In this document: positions 55,014 to 63,858 of the stretch, piece after piece | How positions within the stretch are numbered: position 1 is the stretch's first letter | Layout: every line of letters starts with the position of its first letter | Program-made: the position numbers and the translations under genes | Source: Noviherbaspirillum sedimenti | Lineage (GTDB): Bacteria; Pseudomonadota; Gammaproteobacteria; Burkholderiales; Burkholderiaceae_D | Reading direction: 5' to 3' | Assembly (NCBI RefSeq): GCF_003590835.1 | Contig: NZ_QYUQ01000002.1 | Location: forward strand, 4,941,751 to 5,005,750 | Length of the DNA stretch: 64,000 nucleotides | The notes under the pieces: model-generated | What the model was told of the DNA's origin: nothing | Database searches by the model: none | The model's input: the letters and a program-made list of their open reading frames with translations, nothing else

Positions 55014-57230
55014 ATGCAGGGTACGAACATCATTCTGGGCTATGGTGAAACCCTCACCCATGGACACGCACTTAAACGCGGTTCGGGCGAGAAGAAATAC
55101 CCCTATGGCATCGATGAGCAACGGCCTTGGCTGGGCGCGCAGTTGACGGCGCTACGCCAGGCTAACGCCGCAGTGCCGGCGATCGCCAAGCCGCGAGATC
55201 AGAATGTTGCGAAGATAACCCTGCACCCGACGTTTTTGGCAAAAAGCCATCACCCTAGCACGCTGTTTGCCTCCACAGGGCTGCGTTGCATCGGCAGCCG
55301 CGCTACCACCGTTACGCCGCGCAAGGAAACCCGCGCGAAGAAGGAGCCTGAACCAACCCACACTGCGGTGCTGTTTGTTGCGGGGAGCGATCAGGATTTC
55401 GACCATCTTGGATTGTTCCTGCGCTCCCACAATACCGCCAAGGTACACCAGCAGGCACTATGCCGTCTGGAGCTGATCAGTCCTTTCGCGTCCACCGAAA
55501 AGAATTTTCTCGGCCATGACGCACACGGCGAGGCACGGCTCGAAGTCGTGCTGCATGCCGCCGAAGAAGATCAGGATATCGTCGGCTCCTTTGTCGCTTA
55601 CGTCGCCACCCTGGGCGGCAAAGCGGATACAAAGCGCATGTTGATCGTCTCGGGCCTGACTTTCATGCCAGTCCACCTCGCCGCCGAAAAGGTGGATGTG
55701 CTGGGACTGTTCCAATTCGTGCGCGTGGTACGGGCGATGCCATCGCTTCGCATGGGCGGCAAGCCAATGCGCGCCATCGGGGCGCCTGGCACTGCGCTTC
55801 CTATCCAGCCTGCAATTGACCAGAGCCTGAAGGTGGGCATCTTTGATGCGGGCGTCGGTCACTCCAGCCTGGCGCCTTGGGTGAACGAGATTATCTTGCC
55901 AGGCACACACAATACAACAGCCGAGTGCTTGGGGCACGGCAACGGTGTCACCAGCACAGTACTGTTCGGTCCGCTGAACAAGACCGCACCGTTTGCGCGC
56001 CCCTATGCAAATGTGCGCCACTACCGCTGCATCAGCCCCGGCGTCACCGAGGATCAGGGCGTGCAGGATGTGGATCTGTACAGCGTCCTGAAAAATATCG
56101 ACACGGTCCTCAAAACGCAGCCACTCGATTTCGTCAATTTCAGTCTTGGCCCCTACATGCCGATGGAAGACGACGAGGTCCATCCCTGGACAGCGCTGAT
56201 CGACAAGCACCTTGCATCGGGTAGCACGTTCGCGACCGTGGCAGTGGGCAATGATGGCGACAAGCCATGGCCGATGTCGCGTGTTCAGCCACCATCGGAC
56301 ATGGTCAATGCGCTCGCTGTTGGAGCCTGCGATAGCGCCGCCGATAAGTGGCAGCGCGCCCCGTACAGCTCGTTCGGTCCAGGGCGCAGTCCAGGTCTCG
56401 TCAAACCTGATGGACTGAGTTTCGGCGGTTCCGATGCCGAGCCATTTATTGTTTATAACGCCCTCGCAGGGCAATTGATGGAAGTGCAGGGCACGAGCTA
56501 CAGTGCTCCAGCGACCATGCACACAGCTATCGGCATCAAGGCTTCGCTCACTTCCCCACTTAATATGCTGGCCTTGCGCGCGCTGATGAACCATCACGCC
56601 AGCCGTGATCCTGAAATGGCCATGAGCGAAGTCGGGCACGGACGCTTCCCGCAAACTGTGGACGAGGTGCTGCAATGCCCGGATAACGAGGTGCGCGTAA
56701 TTTATCAGGGAACGCTGAAGGCGGGTCAGAACATGCGTGCACTCATCCCGTTCCCGACCATTGCGCTCAACGGCCGCGTGACGCTGCGTGCCACCCTGTG
56801 TTTTGCCAGCCACACCGATCCAGAGCATGCTGTGAACTATACGCGGGCAGGTCTAACGGTGCTGCTGCGGCCGAAAAAAAATGTCAGCACCACCATGTCC
56901 TTCTTCAGCACCTCGAAAATGTACACGACCGAACTCGAAGCACGCGTAGGCGAACACAAATGGGAAACAACGCTACGCCATGAGCACGATTTCAACGCAA
57001 CCACGCTCAATGACCCGCTGTTCGATATCACTTACGGTGCTCGCGAGGATGGGCAGGCCGTTGATAACAGCACCTTGCCGCCGCTGCCTTACGCCATGAT
57101 CGTCACTGTGTCTGTCGAAAACACACCGGGGATCTACAATAATATCCGTCAGCGCTACCAGACGCTGCTGCCTCTGGATATCCGCCAAGAGGTGCGAATT
57201 CAGGCCACTGGCCAAGGAGGGCAGAGTTAA
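55014..57230 (+). CDS. Subtilisin-family (S8) serine protease, intracellular
   Basis: 738 aa. The catalytic triad is complete: Asp278 (GIFDAGVG), His308 (GHGNGV), Ser495 (GTSYSAP), and the oxyanion Asn is in AVGNDGD. The N-terminal ~270 residues precede the protease domain without a signal peptide or typical pro-peptide, and the C-terminal ~240 residues are unrecognised. With the upstream AAA ATPase it forms a two-gene module found in mobile islands and suspected of defence. AGGAG lies 10 nt before the ATG. Confidence 0.88.
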   Translation: MQGTNIILGYGETLTHGHALKRGSGEKKYPYGIDEQRPWLGAQLTALRQANAAVPAIAKPRDQNVAKITLHPTFLAKSHHPSTLFASTGLRCIGSRATTVTPRKETRAKKEPEPTHTAVLFVAGSDQDFDHLGLFLRSHNTAKVHQQALCRLELISPFASTEKNFLGHDAHGEARLEVVLHAAEEDQDIVGSFVAYVATLGGKADTKRMLIVSGLTFMPVHLAAEKVDVLGLFQFVRVVRAMPSLRMGGKPMRAIGAPGTALPIQPAIDQSLKVGIFDAGVGHSSLAPWVNEIILPGTHNTTAECLGHGNGVTSTVLFGPLNKTAPFARPYANVRHYRCISPGVTEDQGVQDVDLYSVLKNIDTVLKTQPLDFVNFSLGPYMPMEDDEVHPWTALIDKHLASGSTFATVAVGNDGDKPWPMSRVQPPSDMVNALAVGACDSAADKWQRAPYSSFGPGRSPGLVKPDGLSFGGSDAEPFIVYNALAGQLMEVQGTSYSAPATMHTAIGIKASLTSPLNMLALRALMNHHASRDPEMAMSEVGHGRFPQTVDEVLQCPDNEVRVIYQGTLKAGQNMRALIPFPTIALNGRVTLRATLCFASHTDPEHAVNYTRAGLTVLLRPKKNVSTTMSFFSTSKMYTTELEARVGEHKWETTLRHEHDFNATTLNDPLFDITYGAREDGQAVDNSTLPPLPYAMIVTVSVENTPGIYNNIRQRYQTLLPLDIRQEVRIQATGQGGQS

Positions 57231-57274
57231 TACCACTACGACCTGGACTGACCATCACGATTCACTAAGCTCGC

Positions 57275-58045
57275 TCATAGCCGCACAATAGACAGGATGT
57301 CATTGCTGGCAAGTTTTACTGACTGCACTTTGACATCGACCATTCGCAGGTTTTCACCAATAAGCCAACGCAGCGCGGGCTCCTTTTGATCCCGCGTTTT
57401 CGCCCCGTTTGCGCCTCTGAAGAGCAGATCCATTGATGGGCTGTCGTGATGTACGACGCCAACCGGGTTGACGTAATGAGGCCATGCTGAGTTCTTAATG
57501 GCCCATTTGCGCCCATGCTGGCTAAACATCATGATCATCGCAGGCGAGCGGACGAGTCTGGCAATCCGGATGCCAGTGGCTTCACGGCTGGTACGAAATT
57601 CCTCTGCCACGTTCAGAATGAGGTCGATGGATGCTTCTTTACCTTCCGTCCTTGTCGAAACCAGGTAAGGCGGAAGGATGAGGTCCGCGCTGAATATGTT
57701 GGCTTCGGCCTCGCTATTTTTTGCGATCTGGTTGTGCTGAGCCAGGTCGGATTTAGAGCATAGATTGATGAGTCCATGTTTTCGATCACGTTCCCAGTGA
57801 CCCAGCTCATGTCCAATAGAAAATCGTTGCCGCTTTTCGCTCGTGGAGGCGTTCACGGTGATGATCCCGGCAGTTGCTGTTGCGACCAGCCGCGCATCCG
57901 CACCGTCGAGAGGGCGGCGCCTGATAGAAAGTCCACGGTCTGCGGCAATCGCTTCCAGATCAATTTCGTCCGGCGTGACAATGCCATACTCCCACAGCAA
58001 CTTTTCTCCCGGTGAAAGCAGGTTCTCGTTAAATTTCAGGATCAT
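57275..58045 (-). CDS. ImmA/IrrE family metallopeptidase
   Basis: About 256 aa. The zinc motif is HELGHWERD (HExxH) and the third ligand region EAEANIFSADLILP. ImmA/IrrE proteases cleave repressor proteins to release stress or phage-type genes. It is the last gene of the trio, overlapping the 151-aa gene by 17 bp. A GTG at 58057 is an alternative start. The likely target in this island is unknown; the sigma-like partner is a candidate. Confidence 0.85.
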   Translation of the reverse strand: MILKFNENLLSPGEKLLWEYGIVTPDEIDLEAIAADRGLSIRRRPLDGADARLVATATAGIITVNASTSEKRQRFSIGHELGHWERDRKHGLINLCSKSDLAQHNQIAKNSEAEANIFSADLILPPYLVSTRTEGKEASIDLILNVAEEFRTSREATGIRIARLVRSPAMIMMFSQHGRKWAIKNSAWPHYVNPVGVVHHDSPSMDLLFRGANGAKTRDQKEPALRWLIGENLRMVDVKVQSVKLASNDILSIVRL

Positions 58046-58484
58046 CCTTGATGACACCTAAGTCGAGAAGATCCTGGTATAGCGAACTGATGTCACTATC
58101 AGACTGCTTGGTCCCGTTTCGATAAGCGATCGCAAGACTGCTGTTATCAAATTCTGGTGTAGTACTCAGGGCTTTTATCCGCGAACGCATGACGTCAATA
58201 TCTGGTAACGGTGCCGATTTCGTCGGCGCGGCGCCTCGCAAGGCAAAACCCGCACTTGTCGTACTTTGGCGTCTGAATCCAAGCATTCTTTCTTTCTTGG
58301 CGGCTCGAATCTTTTCCGCCACTAGATTTTGATATTGTCGGGCGACGGCATCCGGATCCTCACCATTGTCGACCAGCATTTGGGAAATTTCCTCGCTGGT
58401 CGGTGTTTCTTCCAATATTTCTGCGCGAAATGCGGACCGCAATGCCTGCGCCATCGCCAGACGCTTCGTATCGTGGTTGCTCAT
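58029..58484 (-). CDS. Unrecognised middle protein of the ImmA/IrrE trio, 151 aa
   Basis: Its ATG overlaps the stop of the upstream 206-aa gene by one base (TAATG), so it is coupled to it. The sequence is helical and charged (MSNHDTKRLAMAQALRSAFRAEIL; EEISQMLVDNGEDPDAVARQYQNLVAEKI). No family recognised. As part of the trio it could be the antitoxin-like or repressor substrate of the peptidase (inference). Confidence 0.7.
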   Translation of the reverse strand: MSNHDTKRLAMAQALRSAFRAEILEETPTSEEISQMLVDNGEDPDAVARQYQNLVAEKIRAAKKERMLGFRRQSTTSAGFALRGAAPTKSAPLPDIDVMRSRIKALSTTPEFDNSSLAIAYRNGTKQSDSDISSLYQDLLDLGVIKDDPEI

Positions 58485-59104
58485 TATCCTGTCCTTTGGC
58501 TTTTCAACTTCGCAGCCCCTCGCTTTAGCCGTTTCCGTGCCGCGAGATACTGGGCGTCATCGAGCTTACAATAGTCCTTGATTTCCGCACCAATTAACTC
58601 CTGTTCCATCGCCACCAGAATCATCCAGACCTCTTCATCGTCGGCGAAGTAGGCAAACAGCGCATCGTAATCCCTCAACATCGCTGCGTGCTCCTCGGCT
58701 TGCTCCAACACGTCTTCAATACTGTTCTTCGGTAAAGTGCCAAAAGAACTGAGAAACGCGTCATCGTCGACTTCGTCATTACCTACGGCGAGGGCCGAAA
58801 CGTTGGCGATGTGCTTGGCGTGAAAGCCTTTTCGGTCATTGGAAGCGATACTGCCCATGGAGTTACGCAAGAACGTCATGAACGATATGCTTGACGGGCA
58901 CCATCTGCGCCGCAAATCAACCGCGCGCGCGACAGCTTCGCTGAAAAGTGCCTGGCCTGTCGCATAAATGGTTCCGAATGCCAACCTCCTGCCTTGGTAG
59001 TCCAGCTGACGACACTCGTCCGGCGTTAAGCCTGCGAGCGCCTCAAACACTTCGTCTTGGGTCGCATAGATATCGTTTTGTTCCGTCAAGACCCGCCTCT
59101 CCAT
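58484..59104 (-). CDS. Sigma-70-like regulatory protein, 206 aa
   Basis: It starts at the left of the divergent region. The segment ALFSEAVARAVDLRRRWCPSSISFMTFLRNSMGSIASN resembles region 2-like helices of sigma-70-like proteins found near ImmA/IrrE genes; the C-terminal half includes a helical EDVLEQAEEHAAMLRDY and a basic end (ARKRLKRGAAKLKSQ). A role in transcription is inferred from this weak resemblance and from the operon. There is no Shine-Dalgarno before the ATG. Confidence 0.55.
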   Translation of the reverse strand: MERRVLTEQNDIYATQDEVFEALAGLTPDECRQLDYQGRRLAFGTIYATGQALFSEAVARAVDLRRRWCPSSISFMTFLRNSMGSIASNDRKGFHAKHIANVSALAVGNDEVDDDAFLSSFGTLPKNSIEDVLEQAEEHAAMLRDYDALFAYFADDEEVWMILVAMEQELIGAEIKDYCKLDDAQYLAARKRLKRGAAKLKSQRTG

Positions 59105-59314
59105 AAAGTGGGTGCGTCAATTCATACCCTGTATAGCTAGTCTGGGCACGGCCGGAATTCGGACAAAAATTTGTGGCCAGCTCTCAAAAAGTAATTTTGG
59201 ATCCGGACGTGTCCAGATTTGCGCCCAGCTCAGACTATCTCATCAGGTGGGGAGGTTTTGCACAGATTGGCAAAGCTGCCCTCGATCAATCCATTTACTG
59301 TTGAGGTAAGTAAA

Positions 59315-60418
59315 ATGAATAATAGCAAATTTATTCAGATTCAGATAAAGCATGATCCAGCGAACGCTGCCCAGTCGCTTGTCTTGGCGAACGGCGAAAG
59401 CGCCGTATTGTCGGACATCACACCAACCGGCCGCCAGATCCTGAACGCGGCGCAGTGCCATCCAACGGTCGATTTCGTACTGCTCCAGCTGCTGTCTGGC
59501 CACATCTTGGAGGAAATCGCGCCGGAGGAGGTAGCTAGGCTGGATCCCTCGGAAAGCAACTTCTACGCTTTCCGCACCGACCGGCTGTTCTATTTCGTAC
59601 TCAATGACAACAAGTACCCGTGGGGCGCTACAGTTCCCGAAACCATTTTGCGCCTGCTGGCCAACGAACCGGCGCATACGCAGCTCTGGATGGAGCGCAG
59701 GGACGAAACGGACCGACTGATCGCACCGGGCCAGAGCGTCAACCTATCGGGCGAAGGTGTTGAACGCTTCTACACGAAGCTGCTGGCGTGGGAACTGGAC
59801 GTGCAGGGTGTAGAGATCAGCTCGCCAGCGCCGACGATCACGGTTCGCCACGCGCTGGAACTTGCAAGCATTAACCCAGACCTGCCGTGGACGTTCATTC
59901 TGAAGGTGAAAGGACGGCCAAAAGAACAGGTCGATCTGAATACCGTCATCGATCTGACTATGCCCGGAATTGAGCGCCTGCGAGTCATGCCCAAAGTCAT
60001 CAACAATGGCGAAGGTCCTTGCCCGCACCGTCAGTTCTCCTTGCTCGAAAAGGACGAGAAGTTTCTCGACGCGGCGCCATACCGCTGGGAGACGGCTATC
60101 GACGGTGAGCGTCGCTGGCTGCTGTTGCATGACTACCGGCTGCCAAGGGGCTACCAGCAGTCTCACATCGCCCTCGCGATCGAGATTCCTTTGCTTTACC
60201 CGTCGGCTGAACTCGATATGTTTTACTGTGCGCCGGCAGCCGTCCTGCAGACCGGCACGCAAATACCGCAGACAGAGGCGCAGCAACCCATCTTCGGTGA
60301 GACGTTCCAGCGTTGGTCGCGCCATCGGGAGAACAGGGTGTGGTCGTCAGCCGACGACTCCGTTATCACCCATCTGGGTCTGGTAGAAGAATCTCTGCTG
60401 CGTGAGGTGGCGGAATGA
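59315..60418 (+). CDS. Multi-ubiquitin-like domain protein fused to an E2-like domain
   Basis: 367 aa. The N-terminal ~230 residues hold two or three beta-grasp repeats (IQIQIKHD... and TPTGRQILNAAQ; later TVRHALELASINPDLPWTFIL) of the bacterial multiubiquitin type. The C-terminal ~130 residues match prokaryotic E2 family E (LLHDYRLPRGYQQSHIALAIEIPLLYPSAELDMFYCAPA). A Cys (in MFYCAPA) sits near the site where a catalytic Cys would be. So Ubl substrate and conjugating domain share a polypeptide. The ATG at 59315 has GAGGT upstream; the coding frame opens earlier, at 59219. It overlaps the next gene by 4 bp (ATGA). Confidence 0.8.
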   Translation: MNNSKFIQIQIKHDPANAAQSLVLANGESAVLSDITPTGRQILNAAQCHPTVDFVLLQLLSGHILEEIAPEEVARLDPSESNFYAFRTDRLFYFVLNDNKYPWGATVPETILRLLANEPAHTQLWMERRDETDRLIAPGQSVNLSGEGVERFYTKLLAWELDVQGVEISSPAPTITVRHALELASINPDLPWTFILKVKGRPKEQVDLNTVIDLTMPGIERLRVMPKVINNGEGPCPHRQFSLLEKDEKFLDAAPYRWETAIDGERRWLLLHDYRLPRGYQQSHIALAIEIPLLYPSAELDMFYCAPAAVLQTGTQIPQTEAQQPIFGETFQRWSRHRENRVWSSADDSVITHLGLVEESLLREVAE

Positions 60419-61815
60419 TCCGGCACGCTAGCCTGGCCTTTTCAGCTCCGCAGCATGCTGCGGTTAAGGCACACCTGTTCCCCGGTGACGGCAAGGAGGC
60501 CGCAGCAATACTGCTTTGCTCCCGTGTTGTGGGCACGCGCATCAAGCTGCTGGTCCAGGAGTATCTCCTGGTCTCGCATGAGGACTGCGAGCGGCATCAA
60601 GATTTTCTGAGCTGGCCTGGCGACTACGTCGAGCAGGCGCTGGGGCTGGCTGACCAGGACGACTTGTCGATCATCCTGCTGCATTCGCACCCCGGCGGCC
60701 TCTTTGCGTTTTCCCAAGCGGACCGTGAATCTGACGCCCAGGTCATGCCGGCCATCTTTGCCGGGCGCGCTAAACGCCACAAGGATACAATCTGGCACGG
60801 CAGCGCCATCATGCTGGAAGACGGCGCCATGCGTGCCCAGCTGTACGACGAACATTATCGTGCGATGGCCGTCGACATGGTCGGTGTTTACGGTGACGAT
60901 CTGCGCTTCTTCTGGGTTCCTGATCGGTTCGTGCCAACAACCACCAGCCGGCCGATGGCCTTTTCCGATGCGATGAGCGATGAACTGGGCCGGTTGTCGG
61001 TATGTGTCGTGGGCACCTCCGGTACCGGCAGCATCGTGGCCGAACAGGTGGCCCGACTGGGATTCGGCGAAGTCATACTGATCGACTACGACCGCATGGA
61101 GAAGAAGAACCTCAACCGCATTCTGAACTCGACACTGCATGACGCGCAAACACGCCGTCTGAAGGTCGATGTCATCTCCGAGGCCATTCAGTCCTGCCGC
61201 TCGCAAGTTTCAGTCAAAGCCATACCGACAGGGATTGGCTGCCGCGACGCGATTCTGGAAGCGGCGATGGCCGATGTGGTCTTCTGTTGCGTCGACAGCC
61301 ATGAAGGCCGACAAATCTGCGACCTGATGGCGAGTGCCTTCCTGCAGCCGCTGTTCGACGTCGGCGTCACCATCCCGGTACGCCAGCGTGGTCCCGATTT
61401 GTTTTCTATCCTGGAGGTCGCGGGCAGGATTGACTATGTCTGGCCTGGAGGCAGTACGCTGGCAGATCGCGGGGTCTTCACGCCCAGTTCCGTGGCAGCC
61501 GAATATTTGGCACGGGCAGACGCAGCTGTTCATGCTGCGCGGGTCGGGGAAGGGTACATGCCAGGCTCTCATGAGGAAGCACCATCGGTGATATCGCTGA
61601 ACATGCGGGCCGCAAGCGCGTGTGTGATGGAATTTATTGCGCGAGCTTTCCAGTTCCGTCATGACCCTAACGCCCTCCGCGCCAGAACGCTATTCAGCCT
61701 GGCGGCGTGCGAAGAGGAGTACGCCCCGGAGACAGACTTTGCCAAGGCGAAGAATTTAACTTTGGGCCGCGGAATTAAACGCCCGCTGCTCGGACTTCCT
61801 TCACTCGAAGGCTAG
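60415..61815 (+). CDS. JAB deubiquitinase-like domain fused to a ThiF/E1-like adenylyltransferase
   Basis: 466 aa. The N-terminal JAB domain has a complete JAMM motif: Glu28 upstream and HSHPGG... with His90, His92, Ser100, Asp103. The C-terminal ThiF domain has a nucleotide-binding loop VVGTSGTGSIVAEQ and IDYDRMEKKNLNR. E1 enzymes activate Ubl C-termini; JAB enzymes remove Ubl from targets. The fusion puts both activities in one protein. It overlaps the multi-Ubl-E2 gene by 4 bp. Confidence 0.85.
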   Translation: MIRHASLAFSAPQHAAVKAHLFPGDGKEAAAILLCSRVVGTRIKLLVQEYLLVSHEDCERHQDFLSWPGDYVEQALGLADQDDLSIILLHSHPGGLFAFSQADRESDAQVMPAIFAGRAKRHKDTIWHGSAIMLEDGAMRAQLYDEHYRAMAVDMVGVYGDDLRFFWVPDRFVPTTTSRPMAFSDAMSDELGRLSVCVVGTSGTGSIVAEQVARLGFGEVILIDYDRMEKKNLNRILNSTLHDAQTRRLKVDVISEAIQSCRSQVSVKAIPTGIGCRDAILEAAMADVVFCCVDSHEGRQICDLMASAFLQPLFDVGVTIPVRQRGPDLFSILEVAGRIDYVWPGGSTLADRGVFTPSSVAAEYLARADAAVHAARVGEGYMPGSHEEAPSVISLNMRAASACVMEFIARAFQFRHDPNALRARTLFSLAACEEEYAPETDFAKAKNLTLGRGIKRPLLGLPSLEG

Positions 61816-61825
61816 GAGATTGACG

Positions 61826-62149
61826 ATGTGGACATGGCTCGCCAATTGGTTTGAGGCGGTACAGGAGTGGTTTTCTCCCCGACGCAAGGTGCTTATCCGT
61901 GAAGGAGACACCTTGCCATCTGCGATGCCGAAGCGGGATTTGATACTCCTCCAGGACGACGGAGAGAACTGGTCAGTGGGATTTCGCTGCCCTTGCGGTT
62001 GCGGTGATGTGATCGAATTGCTAATACTCCCTAACGTTAAGCCGCGCTGGGATATCAAATCGATCATCGTGGACGCCCAACACTTTTCTCCCTCGGTGTG
62101 GAGAGAAACCGGTGCAGATCGCATTTTTGGGTCCGTGACGGGAAGGTAA
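61826..62149 (+). CDS. DUF6527-like treble-clef protein, 107 aa
   Basis: The motif GFRCPCGCGD is a compact zinc-binding element followed by beta strands (VIELLILPNVKPRWD), then W/H residues (QHFSPSVWRETG). DUF6527 proteins are regular partners of bacterial ubiquitin-like operons, and their RING-like treble clef suggests an E3-like or target-recognition role, although this is inferred. AGGAG lies 8 nt before the ATG, 10 bp past the E1 stop. Confidence 0.75.
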   Translation: MWTWLANWFEAVQEWFSPRRKVLIREGDTLPSAMPKRDLILLQDDGENWSVGFRCPCGCGDVIELLILPNVKPRWDIKSIIVDAQHFSPSVWRETGADRIFGSVTGR

Positions 62150-62246
62150 TATGGTTAGCGATACTTAGGCGCAGCCAATACGGCGCGAGACAACCGCAAC
62201 GCAGTGTCAGCAGACTTAGGCCATTTATGAAGAAAAAGGAACTTGT

Positions 62247-63012
62247 GTGCCACGTAGATTAGGAAGAGAGAATTGGGTTCAGGCAGCAATAACGGGAGCA
62301 TTGGAAGTGTATTGCAGCACTGGCGGCCGCCCACAGTTCCGTCAGTTCCCTCCGTTCGCCAACCAGCAAGGCGATCGAATGCGTCAGTATTGCGGTGACC
62401 TGATCGGCATGCTCGATAACGCTCAGACTATTTTGCTGGAGATTAAGGAGCGTGAGTGCCAATACAATATTCTCAAAGAATTTGACGAGGTGCAATTTGA
62501 CCACAACGTTAGGTTCGAAGATTTGGGTGTGCCAATCGCGTATGCCTACAATCAAGTCCCAAACTTGGAGTACAACAAATTACCACGTGCGTCTAATTGG
62601 CCCGAGATCACGCTCAGCCAAATCAAGCGAGCCACGCCACGGGAGCTGCCTGGCACGCATCCCGATCTTAGACCACGAGACGCTGCTGGATTGGCTTGAA
62701 AATGATAGCGCAGGGGATATCACAGATCTGATCGGCAGGATGCAAGGCGCCATTAGGTGCCCGGGAGACCTGCGCAACGGCGTCTTGGTCCTGCTATACG
62801 GTGTTTCTGATAACGCCCTTACGACCCTTACTCCGTCCCAATTGTTGGAGGTTGTGAATTGCGTCAGCAATAACAGCACCTTGAATCAGAGACACTTCCT
62901 TAAGCTGCAGCGCATTCTTGGCGCGGAGTCCGCCGTATTCAACGCGTTTAGTGCCTCCCGGCCAATTCCTACGGCTCTGGCACCAGACCCTGACGATGCG
63001 CCATCGAAATGA
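62247..63012 (+). pseudogene. Unrecognised gene with a frameshift near 62650
   Basis: It starts with GTG (AAGGA 7 nt upstream). The first frame runs MPRRLGRENWVQAA to about residue 133 (KRATPREL), then goes out of frame to an early stop. The other frame continues smoothly as IPILDHETLLDWLENDSAGD to a stop at 63012. A single-base shift near 62640-62665 would restore ~254 aa. It has an acidic, helical C-terminus and no family that I can name. It follows the ubiquitin-like operon on the same strand. Confidence 0.55.
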
Positions 63013-63303
63013 CTCTGACGGCCCGTCGCCATAAGGAATACGGCCTCGCCAATAATCTGTAGCTGTCAGTCGCAAGTGCCGACGTTGATGGAGGCAACGC
63101 AAAAGGAACACGCCGCTGTTTTTTGCAGGTTACGGTTGCAACAAGTGCCAAGCGCGAGAGGGGGATTCGGGTTGAGCTACGACGTAGCAAGTCGGCAAGT
63201 ATTGTTCAATCTTCTCCTCTCTTGTAGAAAATCAAAGATGGAATCGGCGGTTCGACTTCTCATCTAAATGTGATTATGCAAATGACGATTCAAGGTCGAG
63301 ACA
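63013..63303. other. Region upstream of tnsA-like gene
   Basis: 291 bp without a supported gene; it should carry the promoter of the transposition genes. No repeat like those at the left end is clear. Confidence 0.4.
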
Positions 63304-63858
63304 ATGGCTGTGACCGAAAAACCTCCAGGCAAAGGTCGGCTTGGAACCCGATTCCGCGGTAAGCTCGCGTCCGCCTATGGCCAGCGAGCGCACCATGAAA
63401 GCAACCTTTGGTATGTCTACAGCCCAAGAACTAATTCCGACTGGGTATTGCGAGGCGATCTGGAATGGGATCATTTCGTCTTGTCCGAATCTGACGTACG
63501 AATCAAGAATATTGATTTTTCTCCCGCACCAGTAGCAGGTGTATTTGACGATGGTACTCACTATCAAACTATCTTAGATGCAGTCGTAACCTATCATGAT
63601 GGCGCAATCGAATGGCGCGAGGTCAAGCCACTTGATGCGTCCCGGTCACGAACGGAGCGTCAGCACCGTGCGCAGCTTGAGGCGACTCGCGTTGCTAAGG
63701 TCGCGTACACGCGCTGGACCGAAGTGGAGTTGCATGCTAATCCGTTGAAGTTGGCCAACTGGCGCCGGGCGATCGCATGGATGGCCGCCGCGCGCGACTA
63801 TCCATTGGCACTACAACGTACAGATCTAGCGGGTATTTGCACATCCATGAAACAGTGA
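63304..63858 (+). CDS. tnsA: TnsA-like transposon endonuclease, frameshifted at 3' end
   Basis: 184 aa before a stop at 63856-63858. The sequence FDDGTHYQTILDAVVTYHDGAIEWREVKPLD carries the D...E-x-K catalytic core of TnsA/restriction-fold endonucleases; the region before it (ESNLWYVYSPRTNSDW) is typical as well. TnsA cuts the 5' ends of the element with TnsB. After the stop, a +1 frame continues with DLGDLALYVGDAAFPLFMAAA, so the C-terminal domain is present but displaced by one base. Confidence 0.7.
   Translation: MAVTEKPPGKGRLGTRFRGKLASAYGQRAHHESNLWYVYSPRTNSDWVLRGDLEWDHFVLSESDVRIKNIDFSPAPVAGVFDDGTHYQTILDAVVTYHDGAIEWREVKPLDASRSRTERQHRAQLEATRVAKVAYTRWTEVELHANPLKLANWRRAIAWMAAARDYPLALQRTDLAGICTSMKQ

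Noticed and set aside
57613..57816. Second frame inside the ImmA/IrrE gene
   Set aside because: The HExxH-bearing frame is a clear family match, while the alternative frame has no motif.
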